64,000 nucleotides of DNA from Lotus japonicus (GCF_012489685.1 NC_080043.1:43353127-43417126); one strand, 5' to 3'. Shown: positions 10,762 through 23,726, numbered from the stretch's first letter. The notes: generated by a model from the letters alone, not told the origin. Numbers and translations: made by a program.

Positions 10762-12379
10762 CTAAAACTTAATGACACAATTTCCCAGGCCTACATGTTG
10801 CAACTGATTGCTGATCCCAACCTGCTTCTTAAAATCAGCAGATAAAGTTTTAGAACAGAATATACAGATCTCCGCCAAAACTGTGGCATTATCTAACAAA
10901 AACTTGAGCAACTGGATTTCAGCTTCACCCCCATCAAAATTTGAAATAGAAAATAATTTGAGACTATATTTGAAATAGCAAGGTACTGAGTTCCATATCT
11001 AGTCTTCCCCATCCAAGCAGATTTGTGGGTCAAATCCCTAGACAAGAATCAATAAACAAGTAAACGGACAGAAATAATACTGTTGTTAATATGCAAGTAG
11101 TGAAGCACGATAAAAGAAGTACCATAGGAATATCAAGAACTTCCAATTTAGGTGTCTTTTGGAGAATGTCCATCAGTGCTTCATTAGTGAACTTGGAAGA
11201 TATCGAATCCACATTAAGATGTGTCAAATTGTGGAACATAGGAAGGAGATGGAGAGAACTTTTTGCATAGGAAATACACTAAGTAAAAGAAAAGAAAAAG
11301 TATTGAGGAAATATGAAATAGAGAAACACATAATTAAAGGAAAATTTGTCAATAGCTGTCATACAGTTAAAAACATGAAGATGATCAGGAAGCAGTTAAA
11401 CATACCTGAAGAGTATCATTTGATAGTCTAAGAGATTTGATGCTACCAAGTCCACGCAATAGTTTAATTGCTGAAGGACCAGTAGTTTGTAGCGATGCTG
11501 GATGGGAAGGCTCAACATCAATATGTGCATCAACTATGGAGGCCAGGTTAACAAGTACAAATTCTACTTCTAGATGGCTTTTGCAACTGAAATATAAAAG
11601 ATTCGCACCATCAATCTTGACTGTAGAACTAGAATAGAGCGAAAGAACTCCAAGAAAACAGATGGTTATTATCTTTAATGTGGGAAGTTTTATGCTAATC
11701 TACTTGAAGTTGTGCCATTTCAATTACACAAGGTTAACTTTTGTAGGACAGGACACCGAGAGAGTTGTTTAACTGACTTCGCATTTGCAAAAGTAACATA
11801 TGAAAGCTTTAAGATCTTCAGACTAGGGAAATGAATGCCACTAGGAACATTTAGAACACAGCTCAGATCTAAATGCAGCCTATTCAATGATTCAGAAGCT
11901 GAGAAACAATTAGGTAAGACAATTGGAGAGTTTACAAGTAGGGAAAGCTTAAGCTCTTTGACTTTTTTCTTCACTACAGAAGATATATGAGAATTAACTC
12001 TATCCGCATCAATGATAGCCCCAATATACTTGACACTGAGACTTTTTGCAGGATTAGAAAGATAAAGTAGTCGGTGCACTTGATCCAAAAGACAATATAA
12101 ATACTTCAGTCTTTGGTTTTCTTTCATGCTAATGATTGGAAAATTAACAGTTTTAAAATCTAAGACAGATAAGTCAGTCCATAAGTTCTTCCACCTTTTC
12201 GCCAAAGCGGATGTCTGTATAGCATATTTGGTAGGGAGTAAAGATAGAATGAAATGAAGAATGCAATAAGGTAAGTTACTGATTAAATCTTTCATGTCGT
12301 CGCCCACTTTATTTCTTTGGAGCTTATTCGAATGAGGCAATGAGATTAAACCAGCCATAAATAAACCTTGTTGTGCCAA
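10762..12379 (-). pseudogene. F-box/FBD/LRR gene, copy 2, with three disabling lesions
   Basis: The first exon starts at ATG 12379. An F-box lies at about residues 28-70 (ISNLPYCILHFILSLLPT, then SALAKRWKNLWTDLSVLDF), followed by LRR-like segments (LPNCFSASESLNRLHLDLS). Predicted exons on the minus strand are 12379-11406, about 11265-11123 and 11037-10762. Donor sites are CAG/GTATG and ATG/GTACT; the last acceptor is TCTAG. The last exon resembles an FBD domain and ends at TAG 10762-10764. Lesions relative to copy 1: a one-base deletion near 11719, an in-frame TAG at 11700-11702, and a TAG at 10999-11001 where copy 1 has a tryptophan codon. An intact version would act as a substrate receptor in an SCF E3 ligase; this copy could make at most a 219-residue truncated product. 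Confidence 0.8.
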
Positions 12380-13228
12380 CCAGTAGAAGGGAAAGAAGTA
12401 TAAATTTAATTATCAATCAGACAAGTTTGAAGTGATAAAGATGCAATTAATAGCTAATTTCATAGCTTTTTTTTGCACAATGAAAAAATATGGCTTTTTG
12501 AATGATTCTGTACACAATGTAATATATTTCAATGGCGTATGGGATTACTCACTCTGACATTCACTTGTATGGCAACGAAACATGGAAAGAAATATAAAGA
12601 AACCCCAGTTTGATTTGTCATTCATTGAATGTGATTAAGATACACACTTGTTTGATTAATTTCAATGTAATTACACGAAGAGGCATACAAATTAAAACAC
12701 GAAACTGAAGATGAATTAATGGAAGATGTATCATTTGAATCAGAGAGCAGGGAAGCTAATGGTACCGGACTGACGGATGATGAAGCGTGAAAGCGAAGGA
12801 AAAAGGAAAACCAGATTAAAAATAAGGCGTCACGACAGGGGATCGTGTACAACACACTTTAGTAGAAAGCTAGAATGCCATTTAATCAGGGTTCCATCCG
12901 GGTATGAATGAAGAATGGTTTGTTTGGAACTTAAATGGATATCATTCACTGTTTGTTTGTTGACAAGTAGAAGCAAGACACATTGAAGAAGTAATAACTT
13001 TTGTTTTAAATTTTAATTAAAAAAAGATATATTTTATGATGCAGTAGAGTTTAAATTTTTTTCTTTTTACGATTAGCTAATTGTGTAAAACTAGTTTACA
13101 GTCACATGCACACACTTTTAATTCTATGATTCAACAGGTCTACCAATTTAGTGTGATCTCATATGTTCAAAATAGTTAGTATCATGGCTGTCGTTTGGAG
13201 ACTATAAGTTTACAACTATTTAATATTT
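12380..13228. other. Upstream of F-box copy 2, nothing recognised
   Basis: AT-rich DNA that would hold the promoter of the F-box copy. A 77-codon minus-strand frame at 12622-12855 lacks domain character. Confidence 0.4.
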
Positions 13229-13559
13229 GGTAATTGATATTCAAACACTCTCACATCTATTCCAACACTGATTATATTTGTAAAATCCGAAAAGACCCTT
13301 AAAAAAATCCGTTCGCACTTTCAAGGTGCACTACATACGTACTTTAAAGTGCGTTTCGGTCCAGAAAAAATACAATCTGAAAAAACGACGGGTTGGTGTT
13401 GGGCGACAACGACAGCGATAGAAAGAGGAGAAAGCAAAATATGGAGGTTGAGTATAATGATGGATATTAGTATGGGTGGTGGTGATGGAAGTAGGAAGAA
13501 AGAAAAAAGAGGAGAGAGAGGGGGGGATGTGAGGGTGAGTGGTTGAAAATTATATATTT
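13229..13559. mobile_element. Left half of a small TIR element split by the Sirevirus
   Basis: The terminal region (about 13229-13270, containing ATTCAAACACTCTCACAT) has an inverted partner at about 25738-25779 on the other side of the Sirevirus. The element was about 420 bp before interruption and looks like a MITE. Its interior contains two ~24-bp palindromic units around CGTACTTTAAAGTGCG (13312-13358). Its own target duplication is not clear, so the superfamily is unassigned. Confidence 0.55.
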
Positions 13560-14772
13560 TGTAAGAACAAGTTTTGATCGTGTAGTACAACTCTTATGTT
13601 TTGATGATTACAAGTTAACCTTTTGATATGAACAATTATGGTACTCTAACGTGTTTTTCTGAGTGTGCTGTTTACAGGCTCTAACCTCAATTCAATCTCA
13701 CACAAATCAGAAGCACTGTGCATAAAGAGTGACCCAAGCAACGCTTTCGCAACATCTATGTTCACTATGAACAGTAGAAATGTTTCAGAAGATCTGAAGT
13801 TATACAAGCTCTGATGTGGACTCAATCACTAGAAGTTCTGAAGATCCAAAATTTCTGATAACCAAGAAACACTGAAGGTTCAGATGTTCTGATGGTGTAG
13901 AAGACTCTGAAGATCCAGAAGCTGAATAGTGGAAACTCTGATGTCCAAAAGCAAGAAACTCTGAAGACCATGTACTTCCCTCTGAGTTCAGAATCAGAAG
14001 ATACAACGTCCAGAGGATCTGTGCTTTCCCTCTGACTCTGATCAACCGGCTTCACAAGTCCCAACATGAAGCTTTCCCCTGATCAGAAGTCTCCTAGGTT
14101 TAAAGGTCAAGTCACTATCCAAGTACAAAAGCAACTGTACCATCCTGACGACCTACCAAACGTTCTCAGCCACAGCAGAAGCTGGAATTTCCAGAACTGC
14201 CCTCCAACGGTAGCATTTCCATGCAGCGTTCAAACCCTAATCCTTGGAGTATAAATAGAGGCTGAAGATTGAAAGATGCGGTTGGAAGAATTACACACTC
14301 GCAAGCTATATTCAGAAACCTTCAAGCATTCTTTCATCTGAATTCATTGTGTTTACTATTAGCTTTTTAGAAGCAAATCTCTTGTAAACCTTCTTTGTTA
14401 AACAGTTTGTTTAAGTTACCTTTAGGAGATCAAGGTTGATCGGATCCTAGAGAAGACTAAGAGAGTGAATCTTAGTGTGAGCTAAGTCAGTGTAATTGTT
14501 AGTCACTTGTAGGTTTCAAGTGCAGTTGTAACACTTTACCTGATTAGTGGATTGTCTTCATTCTAAGAAGGAAAAAATCACCTTGACGGGTGGACTGGAT
14601 TAGCTTGAGGGATTTATCAAGTGAACCAGGATAAAAATCCTTGTGTGCTTTTCTATCTCTTATCTTTAGCACTTAAGTTCTCGAAAGATTTGCTAGAATC
14701 TTTAAGGTGGAAGTTTTTACTTGAAAACGTTATTCAAACCCCCCCCCCTTTCTACCGTTTTTCATACCTTCA
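13560..14772 (+). repeat. Sirevirus 5' LTR
   Basis: It begins TGTAAGAACAAG and ends TACCTTCA. It matches 24481-25689. A run of nine C residues near 14740 is longer in the 3' copy, an expected slippage site. Confidence 0.95.
14250..14258 (+). promoter_or_regulatory. TATA box in Sirevirus 5' LTR
   Basis: TATAAATAG lies in the second half of the LTR, a usual place for the U3 core promoter. The same motif stands at 25160-25168 in the 3' LTR. Confidence 0.7.
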
Positions 14773-14774
14773 AT

Positions 14775-14786
14775 TGGTATCAGAGC
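14775..14786 (+). promoter_or_regulatory. Sirevirus primer-binding site (initiator Met tRNA)
   Basis: TGGTATCAGAGC follows the LTR end after two bases (AT). Confidence 0.92.
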
Positions 14787-14844
14787 GCAAGTTCTGATTA
14801 CCACACCTAACAGTGTTCAGTGATCCGGGCCGGTGTGAAAAACA

Positions 14845-16630
14845 ATGGCTACCACCAGTGAAACTCAAAGAGATGGTTACAATGCAAAGCCTCCCATGTT
14901 CGACGGTCAAAGATTCGAATATTGGAAAGATAGACTTGAAAGTTTCTTTCTGGGTTTTGATGCAGATCTCTAGGATATTATTGTGGATGGCTATGAGCGT
15001 CCAGTTGATGCAGAGGGCAAGAAGATCCCAAGGTCAGAGATGATTGCAGATCAAAAGAAGCTATACTCACAACATCACAAAGCTAGAGCAATTCTTCTAA
15101 GTGCTATTTCCTACGAAGAGTATCAGAAGATTACAGATCGTGAGTATGCAAAAGACATTTTCGAATCTCTGAAGATGTCTCATGAAGGAAACAAGAAAGT
15201 CAAAGAATCAAAGGCATTGTCTTTGATCCAAAAGTATGAATCCTTCGTCATGGAGCCAAATGAGTCCATTGAAGAAATGTTTTCCAGATTTCAGTTGCTG
15301 GAATACGACCTCTCAACAAGAGCTACACAACTAAAGATCATGTCATAAGGGTCATCAGATGTCTTCCTGAAAGCTGGATGCCCTTGGTGACTTCAATAGA
15401 GCTCACAAGAGATGTTGAGCGTATGAGCTTAGAGGAACTCATCAGCATACTGAAGTGCCATGAGCTGAAACGCTCAGAGATGCAATATCTGAGGAAGAAG
15501 TCAATAGCCTTAAAATCCAAATCTGAGAAGGCTAAAGCAGAGAAGTCAAAAGCTCTTCAAGCTGAAGAAGAAGAATCTGAAGAAGCATCAGAAGATTCTG
15601 ATGAAGATGAGCTGACTCTGATCTCTAAGAGACTCAACCGAATCTGGAAGCATAGGCAGAGCAAGTACAAAGGCTCTGGAAAGGCCAAAGGAAAGTCTGA
15701 ATCCTCAGGTCAGAAGAATTCCTCACTTAAGGAAGTCACATGCTTTGAGTGCAAAGAATCTGAGCACTACAAAAGTGACTGTCCAAAATTGAAGAAGGAC
15801 AAGAAGCCAAAGAAGCACTTCAAGACCAAGAAAAGTCAGATGGTGACTTTTGATGAATCAGAGTCAGAGGATGTTGACTCTGATGGTGAAGTCCAAGGAC
15901 TCATGGCTATTGTTAAAGACAAAGGAGCAGAGTCAAGGGAAGCTGTTGACTCTGACTCAGAATCAGAATGAGATCCTAATTCAGACGATGAAAATGAGGT
16001 ATTCGCTTCTTTCTCTACCTCTGAACTGAAACATGCCTTGTCTGATATTATGGATAAGTATAACTCTTTATTGTCTAAGCACAAGAAGCTAAAAAAGAAC
16101 TTATCTGCTGTTTCTAAAACTCCTTCTGAACATGAGAAAATCATATCTGATTTGAAAAATGATAACCATGCTTTAGTAAACTCTAACTCTGTGCTTAAGA
16201 ATCAAATTGCTAAGTTAGAAGAAGTTATTGCCTGCGATGCCTCTGATAGTAAGCATGAATCTAAGTGTGAAAAATCTTTTCAAAGATTCCTGGCTAAAAG
16301 CGTAGATAGAAGTCTGATGGCTTCATTGATCTATGGTGTGAGCAGAAATGGAATGCATGGCATTGGGTATTCTAAACCAATTAGAAATGAGCCCTCTATG
16401 CCTAAAGCTAAATCTTTGTATGAATGCTTTGTTCCCTCTGGTACCATATTGCCTGATCCTTTACCTGCTGAAGTTGTTAAACCTCATCTTAAAAATGGAT
16501 CTTTCTCTATGTCTAAATATCATGCAAAAATTCCTTTATATTATCATGTTGAGAAACCCAAGGTGATCAGAACCTCTGGGGTAACTAACAAGAGAGGACC
16601 CAGAAAGTGGGTACCTAAGGATAAGATTAT
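14845..16630 (+). pseudogene. Sirevirus gag region, broken
   Basis: The frame opens at ATG 14845 (MATTSETQRDGY), the usual capsid-type N-terminus with FDGQRFEYWK. It carries a CCHC zinc knuckle near 15740-15782 (C-x2-C-x4-H-x4-C, CFECKESEHYKSDC), then lysine-rich and acidic serine-rich stretches. Gag would package element RNA into virus-like particles in the cytoplasm. Breaks: TAG at 14971-14973, a frameshift near 15340 with a stop at 15346-15348, and TGA at 15969-15971. The downstream part (16038-16630) is a linker with coiled-coil-like segments before the protease. A product could only come from an intact relative. Confidence 0.88.
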
Positions 16631-19600
16631 CTATGTTGCAGATATCCTTGATAGCTCCACTGAAACATCAGTCATGGTATCTGGACAGTGGATGCTCGCG
16701 TCACATGACGGGAGAAAGGCGTATGTTCCAAGAGCTAAAACTTAAGCCTGGAGGTGAAGTTGGCTTTGGTGGCAACGAAAAGGGTAAAATTGTTGGTACT
16801 GGTACTATTTGTGTAGATAGTAGTCCATGCATTGATAATGTGTTATTGGTAGACGGCTTAACTCATAACCTATTGTCTATAAGTCAATTAGCTGACAAGG
16901 GTTATGATGTTATCTTCAATCAAAAGTCCTGCCGAGCTGTAAGTCAGATTGATGGCTCTGTTCTGTTTAACAGCAAGAGGAAGAACAACATATATAAGAT
17001 CAGATTATCTGAGTTGGAGGCTCAGAATGTGAAGTGCCTTCTGTCTGTTAATGAAGAGCAATGGGTATGGCATAGACGGTTAGGGCATGCCAGTATGAGA
17101 AAGATTTCTCAGCTGAGCAAGCTAAACCTTGTCAGGGGCTTGCCCACTCTGAAGTTCGCTTCAGACGCTCTTTGTGAAGCAAGTCAGAAAGGAAAATTCA
17201 CAAAAGTCCCTTTCAAGGCTAAGAATGTTGTCTCAACTTCAAGGCCGTTGGAACTTCTGCATATCGACCTTTTTGGACCAGTGAAAACTGAGTCTATAGG
17301 TGACAAGAGATATGGGATGGTCATCGTTGACGACTATAGCCGCTGGACATGGGTAAAGTTTCTAACCCGCAAGGATGAGTCTCATGCTGTGTTCTCTACC
17401 TTCATAGCCCAAGTGCAAAACGAGAAGGCTTGTAGGATTGTGCGTGTCAGAAGTGATCATGGTGGAGAGTTTGAGAATGACAAGTTTGAGAGTCTATTTG
17501 ATTCCTATGGAATTGCACATGATTTCTCTTGTCCCAGAACTCCTCAACAGAATGGTGTTGTTGAGAGGAAGAACAGAACTCTTCAGGAGATGGCTAGAAC
17601 CATGCTCCAAGAAACTGGCATGGCTAAGCACTTTTGGGCAGAGGCAGTAAACACAGCGTGTTACATTCAGAACAGAATCTCTGTGAGACCAATTCTGAAT
17701 AAGACTCCCTATGAATTGTGGAAGAACATAAAACCCAACATTTCTTACTTTCAACCTTTTGGTTGTGTTTGTTATGTTCTCAATACTAAGGATAGATTGC
17801 ATAAATTTGATGCTAAGTCTTCTAAATGTCTATTACTTGGTTATTCTTAGAGATCTAAAGGTTTTAGATTTTATAATACTGATGCTAAGACTATTGAAGA
17901 ATCTATTCATGTCAGATTTGACGATAAGCTTGACTCTGATCAGTCAAAGCTAGTTGAGAAGTTTGCAGATTTAAGCATTAATGTTTCTGACAAAGGCAAA
18001 GCTCCAGAGGAAGCTGAGCCAGAGGAAGATGAACCAGAAGAAGAAGCTGGTCCCTCGGATTCACAAACTCTAAAGAAGAGCAGAATCACTGCAGCTCATC
18101 CTAAGGAATTGATTCTGGGCAACAAAGATGAACCAGTCAGAACCAGATCAGCCTTCAGACCGTCTGAAGAGACCCTGCTTAGTCTGAAAGGATTGGTGTC
18201 CTTAATTGAACCCAAGTCAATTGATGAAGCTCTTCAGGACAAGGACTGGATTCTGGCCATGGAAGAAGAATTGAATCAATTTTCAAAGAACGATGTTTGG
18301 AGCTTTGTGAAGAAGCCTGAGAATGTCCATGTTATTGGAACAAAATGGGTGTTCAGAAACAAGTTGAATGAGAAAGGAGATGTAGTCAGAAACAAGGCAA
18401 GGCTAGTTGCTCAAGGCTACAGCCAGCAGGAAGGAATAGACTACACAGAAACTTTTGCTCCAGTAGCTAGACTAGAAGCAATCAGACTGTTGATCTCCTT
18501 CTCAGTGAATCACAACATAATTCTACATCAGATGGATGTTAAGAGTGCCTTCCTAAATGGATATATATCAGAGGAAGTATACGTTCATTAACCCCCCAGA
18601 TTTTGAGGATGAGAAGAACCCAGACCATGTGTTCAAATTGAAGAAATCACTATATGGTCTGAAGCAAGCTCCCAGAGCATGGTATGAGAGACTCAGCTCA
18701 TTCCTTCTGGAGAATAAGTTTGTAAGGGGTAAAGTAGATACAACTCTCTTCTGCAAAACTTACAAAGATGATATCTTAATTGTGCAAATTTATGTTGATG
18801 ATATTATATTTGGTTCTGTTAATCAATCTCTATGCAAAGAATATTCTGAGATGATGCAGGCTGAATTTGAGATGAGTATGATGGGAGAACTTAAGTACTT
18901 TATGGGAATACAAGTTGATCAAACACCAGAAGGAACATATATCCATCAGAGCAAATACACTAAAGAACTTCTGAAGAAGTTTAATATGCTGGAATCTACA
19001 GTGGCCAAGACTCCAATGCATCCTACATGCATTCTGGAGAAAGAAGATGAAAGTGGTAAAGTATGTCAGAAGCTCTATCGTGGTATGATAGGTTCACTTC
19101 TATACTTAACTGCATCTAGGCCAGATATATTGTTTAGTGTTCACTTATGTGCTCATTTTCAATCAGATCCAAGGGAAACCCACTTAACTGCCGTTAAGAG
19201 GATCCTAAGGTATCTGAAAGGTACCACTAACCTTGGCTTGATGTATAAGAAAACATCAGAGTATAAGCTTTCAGGTTATTGTGATGTTGATTATGCTGGA
19301 GATAGAACAGAGAGAAAAAGTACTTCTGGAAATTGTCAATTTCTGGGAAGCAACTTAGTCTCATGGGCAAGCAAGAGGCAATCAACCATTGCACTATCAA
19401 CTGCAGAGGCCGAATATATCTCAGCAGCAATATGCAGCACTCAGATGCTCTGGATGAAACATCAGCTGGAGGATTATCAAATCCTTGAGAGCAATATCCC
19501 AATCTATTGTGATAACACTGCTGTAATTTCATTGAGTAAGAATCCTATCTTACATTCTAGGGCAAAGCACATTGAGGTAAAGTATCATTTTATTAGAGAT

Positions 19601-19738
19601 TATGTATAGAAGGGCGTACTTCTTCTGAAGTTTGTTGATACTGACCATCAATGGGCAGATATCTTTACAAAGCCCTTAGCAGAGGATAGATTTAATTTCA
19701 TTCTGAAAAATCTGAATATGGACTTTTGTCCAGTATGA
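16631..19738 (+). pseudogene. Sirevirus pol region (protease, integrase, RT, RNase H), broken
   Basis: Motifs in order: protease LDSGCSRHMTG at about 16677; the integrase zinc region (WHRRLGHA), whose second cysteine pair is damaged (CEAS); the integrase core with HIDLFGPV, RSDHGGEF and PQQNGVVERKNR; RT with KTPYELW upstream and YVDD at about 18790; RNase H near 19275-19450 ending in a TKPLAEDRF-like tail; stop at 19736-19738. Breaks: a frameshift near 16660-16700, TAG at 17848-17850, a frameshift near 18588 and TAG at 19607-19609. The order integrase before RT identifies Ty1/copia. Enzymatic activity from this copy is not expected. Confidence 0.92.
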
Positions 19739-20180
19739 AGATGGATCAGAACCTCTGACTATGATACTTCTTCATTAGAAGTTGTCTAGTCCAGAAGGTA
19801 ACTCTATCAGAGTTTATGTACCCACTGGTGCTGACTCTGAAGCTGAGACAGTAAAGGTGTGTCAGTATCTCTGATGCATAGTTCCTTGTGCCCGTGTGAC
19901 AGTCTGTCATAATGAGTGTTGATGTGCTTCTCTCCTGCGTGTGATATGTATATTTCCTGATAATATCTATCTTTAATTTTTAACCGTTGATTTTAAATTG
20001 CTTTTTGAATCAACAACGGTTATTTGTCAAAACCCATTATACACACACGTTCTCCTACACTTACGGTTTTACACACTCTCTCTTCAGTTTTTCCAAAACC
20101 TCTTACCCACGATTTATCTCTCGCTCTCTATTCATCTTTCAACTTCATCTTCAACCCCAAAACCTTCAACCGCTCCAACA

Positions 20181-23059
20181 ATGGTGAGACAAACCAGAGC
20201 TGAAGCGACCAATTTCCCTCACATGGTAGTAGGTCAAGCTACAGGCCAATTGGGTCCTAAAGCTCCTGCTCAAAGTCAAGTTCAAGAGCAGATAATTTCG
20301 ATTGCAGAACGGGGCTGTGCCGTTCACTGTGTGTACGCTCCTGAAGAACTTCAAGTACTGGCAGAATGGAGATTCGACCTCGACAATCTTGCTGAAAATG
20401 GGTATGATCTTCGTCCTGAAGTCCGTGTTCAAGGCTGAGAAAATTACTTCAACACACTTCGAGGACTGGTGTATGACAAATTGGTTAAGGAGTTCTGGAA
20501 GCACGCTGACTGCGATGACACTCAGGTGGTCTCCCACATTGCTAGAAGGCGAATTATAATTACTGAGAAGTCTTTCGTGAATCTGCTGGGTGCAGACACT
20601 GCACATGGGTATCGATTTCAACTGACCGAATCGAAGCTGAAACCCAAGACCAAGGATACAACCAACAAGGCTCTGTACACCACATACAAACCGGGCAAGA
20701 CTGATTACAAGGTGGTGGATCTTCATCCCAAGCTCAGAATCTGGCACAAGATTCTGCTGCACTGTATCAACCAGAGGCCAAAGGGCAGTTCCCCAGATTA
20801 CATCAACTTCTGCCAGAAGGCGATGTTATTCTTTATCCAAGACAAGAAGAAGATCTGCCTCCCCTTCTTCCTGTTCTCTTACTTGAAGGAGTGTATCAAG
20901 AAGTCGAGAACTACTGCCTCCATCAAGTCCGCCATCAAGTATATCCCCTTTGGGAGATTGCTATCAGATCTCTTCATTGAGAGCAACCTTGTGCAAGATC
21001 TGGTCAATGCTGGATGCACAGAGGATCTGACCACCATCGTCAGTGATGTCTTCACTGCCAATTCTTTGAAGAAGATGGGTATGGTCCAGAAGAATATTGC
21101 CCCAGCTCATGAAGATACATCTTCTGAAATCAGACAGAGAAGGGTGCCTCTGAACGACTACCCTTTGTGGACCCAGGCAGACAATCCAGAAGCTATCAGG
21201 TGCTATGTACAAGATCTAAGGGCACAAGGCTTTGAGATTGATGTCGATGAATTCTTCAGAAGATTGCCCCCAGCTCCAGAGTTTGACTCTCCTCCCAAGA
21301 GGAAAGTTCAGAGGAAGATGATCCTAGAAGAATCCTCTGAGGAATCTGATGTCCCTCTGAAAAAGAAGAAGAAGACTGACCAGCCAAAGAGGAAACATGA
21401 TGATACCAGCAAGCCAGATGATGGTGATGATGGTGATAATGAGGATGGTCCTTCTCCTCCCAAGAAGAAGAAGAATCAGGTCAGAATTGTGGTAAAGCCT
21501 ACACGGGTGGAACCAGCTGCTCAAGTGATCAGAAGGATTGAAACTCCTTCCAGAGTGACTAGGTCATCAGCACAATCATCACGTAAGTCTGCTGTTGATT
21601 CTGATGATGATTTGAATTTATTTGATGCACTCCCCATCTCTGCTATGCTCAAACGATCTTCAAACCCACTCACTCCTATTCCCGAATCCCAACCAGCTGC
21701 ACAAACCACTTCTCCACCCCATTCACCAAGGTCTTCATTTTTCCAACCTTCTCCAAATGAAGCACCTCTCTGGAACATGCTTCAGAACCAACCATCTAGA
21801 CAAGATGAACCAACCTCTCCCATTACCATCCAATACAACCCATTAACCTTTGAACCCATCATCCCTGACCAACCTGTTCTTACCCAAACAGAACCTGATC
21901 CCAGAACGTTTATCACTCTGTCCCCAGAGCATCAGCACGTAAAGCTGCCAGAACCACTGATACAGACTCCTCCACTGCCTATACACCTGTATCATTCCCA
22001 ACAAATGTTGCTGACTCCTCCCCTTCCAATAACTCTGAATCAATTAGAAAATTCATGGAGGTGAGAAAAGAAAAGGTGTCTACCCTAGAAGAGTATTACC
22101 TCACTTGTCCAAGCCCTAGGAGATATCCTGGCCCTAGACCTGAACGTCTAGTTGACCCAGATGAACCTATCTTGGCCAATCCCTTACATGAGGCAGACCC
22201 TTTGGCTCAACAAGCTCAACCTGACCCTGTCCAACTAGAGCCAGTTCAACCAGACCCAGAACAATCTGTGTCTAACCACTCTTCGGTTAGATCACCCAAT
22301 CCTCTGGTTGACACTTCAGAACCACACCTTGGAGCCTCTAAACCTCATGTCCAAACCTTTGACATTGGCTCTCCCCAAGGTGCCTCTGAAGCTCACAGTA
22401 GCAATCACCCAGCCTCTCCAGAAACCAACCTCTCTATAGTTCCCTACACTCACCTCAGACCCACCTCTCTCTCTGAGTGCATCAATATTTTCAATCATGA
22501 AGCTTCTTTGATGCTACGCAATGTACAAGGTCAGACTGACCTGAGTGAGAATACTGAGTCTGTGGCTGAAGAGTGGAACAGTCTGAGCACTTGGCTAGTG
22601 GCTCAGGTTCCCATTATGATGCAGCATCTGACTGCGGAAAGGGATCAGAGGATCGAGGCTGCCAAGCAGAGATTTGCAAGAAGGGTGGCTCTTCATGAAC
22701 AACAACAGAGACATAAGCTTCTTGAAGCTGTTGAAGAGGCCAGACGAAAGCAAGAGCAAGTAGAAGAAGCTGCACGTCAAGCAGCAGCTCAAGCTGAACA
22801 AGCCAGATTAGAGGCAGAACGACTTGAAGCTGAGGCTGAGGCCCTTAGATGCCAAGCACTTGCACCAGTAGTGTTCACTCCTGCTGCGTCTGCTTCCATT
22901 CCAGCTCCTCAAGCTGCTCAGTTTGTTCCTTCAAGCTCTACACAGTCAAGCTCGTCCAGACTCGACATCATGGAACAACGTCTTGACACTCATGAGTCTA
23001 TGCTAATTGACATGAAGCAAATGATGATGGAACTTCTGCGTCGATCTGATAAACCCTAG
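20181..23059 (+). pseudogene. Sirevirus env-like frame after pol, broken
   Basis: A frame starts at ATG 20181 (MVRQTRAEATNF), is stopped by TGA at 20436-20438, resumes in the same frame to 22064, and continues in another frame from about 22050 to TAG 23057-23059. The middle part is rich in Lys/Asp/Glu and Pro/Ser. The last third has an Ala/Glu/Gln-rich coiled coil (about 22640-22850). I see no clear signal peptide or strong membrane segment in the surviving reading, so 'env-like' reflects position and family precedent (SIRE1 ORF2), not demonstrated envelope function. Its role in Sireviruses is unknown. Confidence 0.8.
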
Positions 23060-23223
23060 TCTTAGGATCTCTTCGTCTTTCTCTCTTAACTTTGTTTTAT
23101 TTTGTTAACCTCTGTTTATTTTCTTTAAGTTACTTTAGTTTCTCTCCTTGGTCCGTTTGTGATTACTTTTTTGCATATATATATATATATATATAATTGT
23201 CTCTCTGTGTTTGCAAAAATCTT

Positions 23224-23229
23224 TTTATT
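23224..23229 (-). terminator. Candidate poly(A) signal of the antisense unit
   Basis: The minus strand reads AATAAA about 47 bases after the stop of the 23669-23277 frame. This is the usual distance for a plant near-upstream element. Confidence 0.45.
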
Positions 23230-23276
23230 CATAATCCTTTTGTGTTTACATCATACATTTTTTTGTTTCCTAACTT

Positions 23277-23669
23277 CTAGAATGGAGGATCCCTCCTCAT
23301 TCTTCTGCACTCCTGGCGCTGCTCTGACCTCTCCTTCTCCAGACGATCCAGTGAATACTGGATGTTGTTGAGACTGACATTTAGCTCATCCCTCTCCAGA
23401 ATTTCTTCTGCAGTCTTGAGCTTTTTCTCCATAATTTCTTTTTCTTCCAGCAGCTTCAGTTCAAGCTGGCTGAGTTCTTGCACTTCCTCTACGAAAGCAA
23501 GGAATTCTTCTAAGTCTCTCTTCAACTCTGGACGCAGGTCCTCCTCTAGCAATGTCCTTGTCAGCTCTGATATGGTCCTTGTACCCTCTGGATGCCTTAT
23601 ATTAAGGAACATATCCTCCTCAAAGGCCTTCCTTCTGAGCTCTTCCAGTGCTACCATGTGTGATGCCAT
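23277..23669 (-). CDS. Antisense coiled-coil ORF inside the Sirevirus
   Basis: A 130-residue frame on the strand opposite to the element lies between the env-like frame and the 3' LTR. It starts MASHMVALEELRRKAFEED and ends at TAG 23277-23279. Start context is strong (A at -3, G at +4). Residues about 45-120 are Glu/Lys/Leu-rich with heptad-like spacing, which predicts a coiled coil; the C-terminus is basic (RRMRRD). A TATATAA lies about 60 bases upstream and AATAAA about 47 bases downstream, so the unit looks like a compact gene. It is the only undamaged frame of any length in this element, though at the element's lesion density a frame this short could survive by chance. I do not recognise a family. 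Extra antisense ORFs are known from some plant LTR elements; regulatory or capsid-interfering roles are speculation. Confidence 0.55.
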   Translation of the reverse strand: MASHMVALEELRRKAFEEDMFLNIRHPEGTRTISELTRTLLEEDLRPELKRDLEEFLAFVEEVQELSQLELKLLEEKEIMEKKLKTAEEILERDELNVSLNNIQYSLDRLEKERSEQRQECRRMRRDPPF

Positions 23670-23726
23670 TTTTTTTCTTTTGATGGTCTTGATCGAGTTG
23701 TAAAGCTTACCCTCCTCTAACCCGCC

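Noticed and set aside
12622..12855. 77-codon minus-strand frame upstream of the F-box copy
   Set aside because: No domain, no homologous exon in the other copy, and composition like the flanks.
13800..14254. 81- and 62-codon frames repeated at 24710-25164
   Set aside because: Shadows of the two Sirevirus LTRs.
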